Of a DNA stretch of 6,514 nucleotides, positions 6,400-6,514 are shown one piece after another (within the stretch, counting starts at the first letter, position 1; every line of letters begins with the position of its first letter). Position numbers and translations under genes: made by a program. The notes under the pieces were generated by a model. It made no database searches, was not told the origin of the DNA, and saw nothing but the letters and a program-made list of their open reading frames with translations. This DNA comes from Candidatus Poribacteria bacterium (lineage in GTDB: Bacteria; Poribacteria; WGA-4E; WGA-3G), in contig VXXH01000461.1 of assembly GCA_009835515.1 (NCBI GenBank), forward strand, positions 1 to 6,514, given 5' to 3'.

Positions 6400-6428
6400 G
6401 AGTTTTCTCCTTTATTGGTTATTAGTTT

Positions 6429-6460
6429 TCAGTTATCAGTGCTCAGTTGTCAGTAGGCAG
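6429..6460. repeat. Tandem 7-bp TCAGTNN direct repeat upstream of the selenoprotein gene
   Basis: Four consecutive seven-base units begin with TCAGT and differ in the last two bases; a partial GCAG unit follows. The block starts 30 bases upstream of the selenoprotein ATG, so it falls in its promoter or leader region. Similar TCAGTTA-type short repeats are scattered between genes in some bacteria. No function is evident, and I see no convincing sigma70 promoter in 6400-6514. Confidence 0.7.
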
Positions 6461-6514
6461 AATTGGGAATTCAGATCGCAAGAAACACCCCAGCAAAAAC
6501 ACCCCTTTATCCCC

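Noticed and set aside
6483..6505. Two direct copies of AAACACCCC, 14 bases apart
   Set aside because: Only two short copies at the window edge; chance or low-complexity sequence explains them.

Overview
The window is about 6.5 kb of compact bacterial chromosome, at roughly 50% GC by eye. It has short intergenic gaps, mostly clear Shine-Dalgarno sites, and no rRNA, tRNA, transposase or CRISPR. UGA is used as a normal stop for several genes. The gene types, the PdxJ subtype with an N-x-N-K start, and short TCAGTNN direct repeats between genes recall deep-branching environmental bacteria such as Candidatus Poribacteria. That placement is a low-confidence impression.

Left end: a divergent pair shares a control region. 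A minus-strand gene (start at 107, running off the left edge) encodes an N-terminal membrane anchor. A plus-strand gene (254-1111) encodes a six-bladed NHL beta-propeller that carries the zinc and catalytic residues of peptidyl-alpha-hydroxyglycine amidating lyase. Each has a strong sigma70-type promoter with a 17-bp spacer. These stand back to back, and a 10-bp palindrome lies in the spacer of the plus-strand promoter.

Middle: a glutamate dehydrogenase (1217-2638) resembles the animal mitochondrial enzyme, including part of the C-terminal antenna region. Next is a PD-(D/E)XK-nuclease-like gene (2702-3306) broken by one apparent missing base in a C4 run. A tight block follows: pdxJ (3336-4088), a HAD subfamily IB phosphatase overlapping it by an ATGA (4085-4726), and an RsuA/RluB-family pseudouridine synthase (4739-5452). 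All of these read on the plus strand.

Right end: the most notable gene is on the minus strand (5485-6399), converging with the pseudouridine synthase. It encodes an exported thioredoxin-fold protein with TPR-like repeats. Conventional gene calling would truncate it, because an in-frame UGA (6223-6225) sits exactly where the first cysteine of the CxxC redox motif belongs, giving U-G-F-C. A small stem-loop with a G in the second loop position begins just downstream at the spacing expected for a bacterial SECIS element. I therefore read it as a selenoprotein. Its upstream region holds the TCAGTNN repeat.

No single pathway unites the window. PdxJ supplies vitamin B6 phosphate and may be functionally coupled to the adjacent HAD phosphatase. 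The other genes are housekeeping (GDH, pseudouridine synthase) or accessory (PAL-like propeller, nuclease-like relic, selenoprotein).
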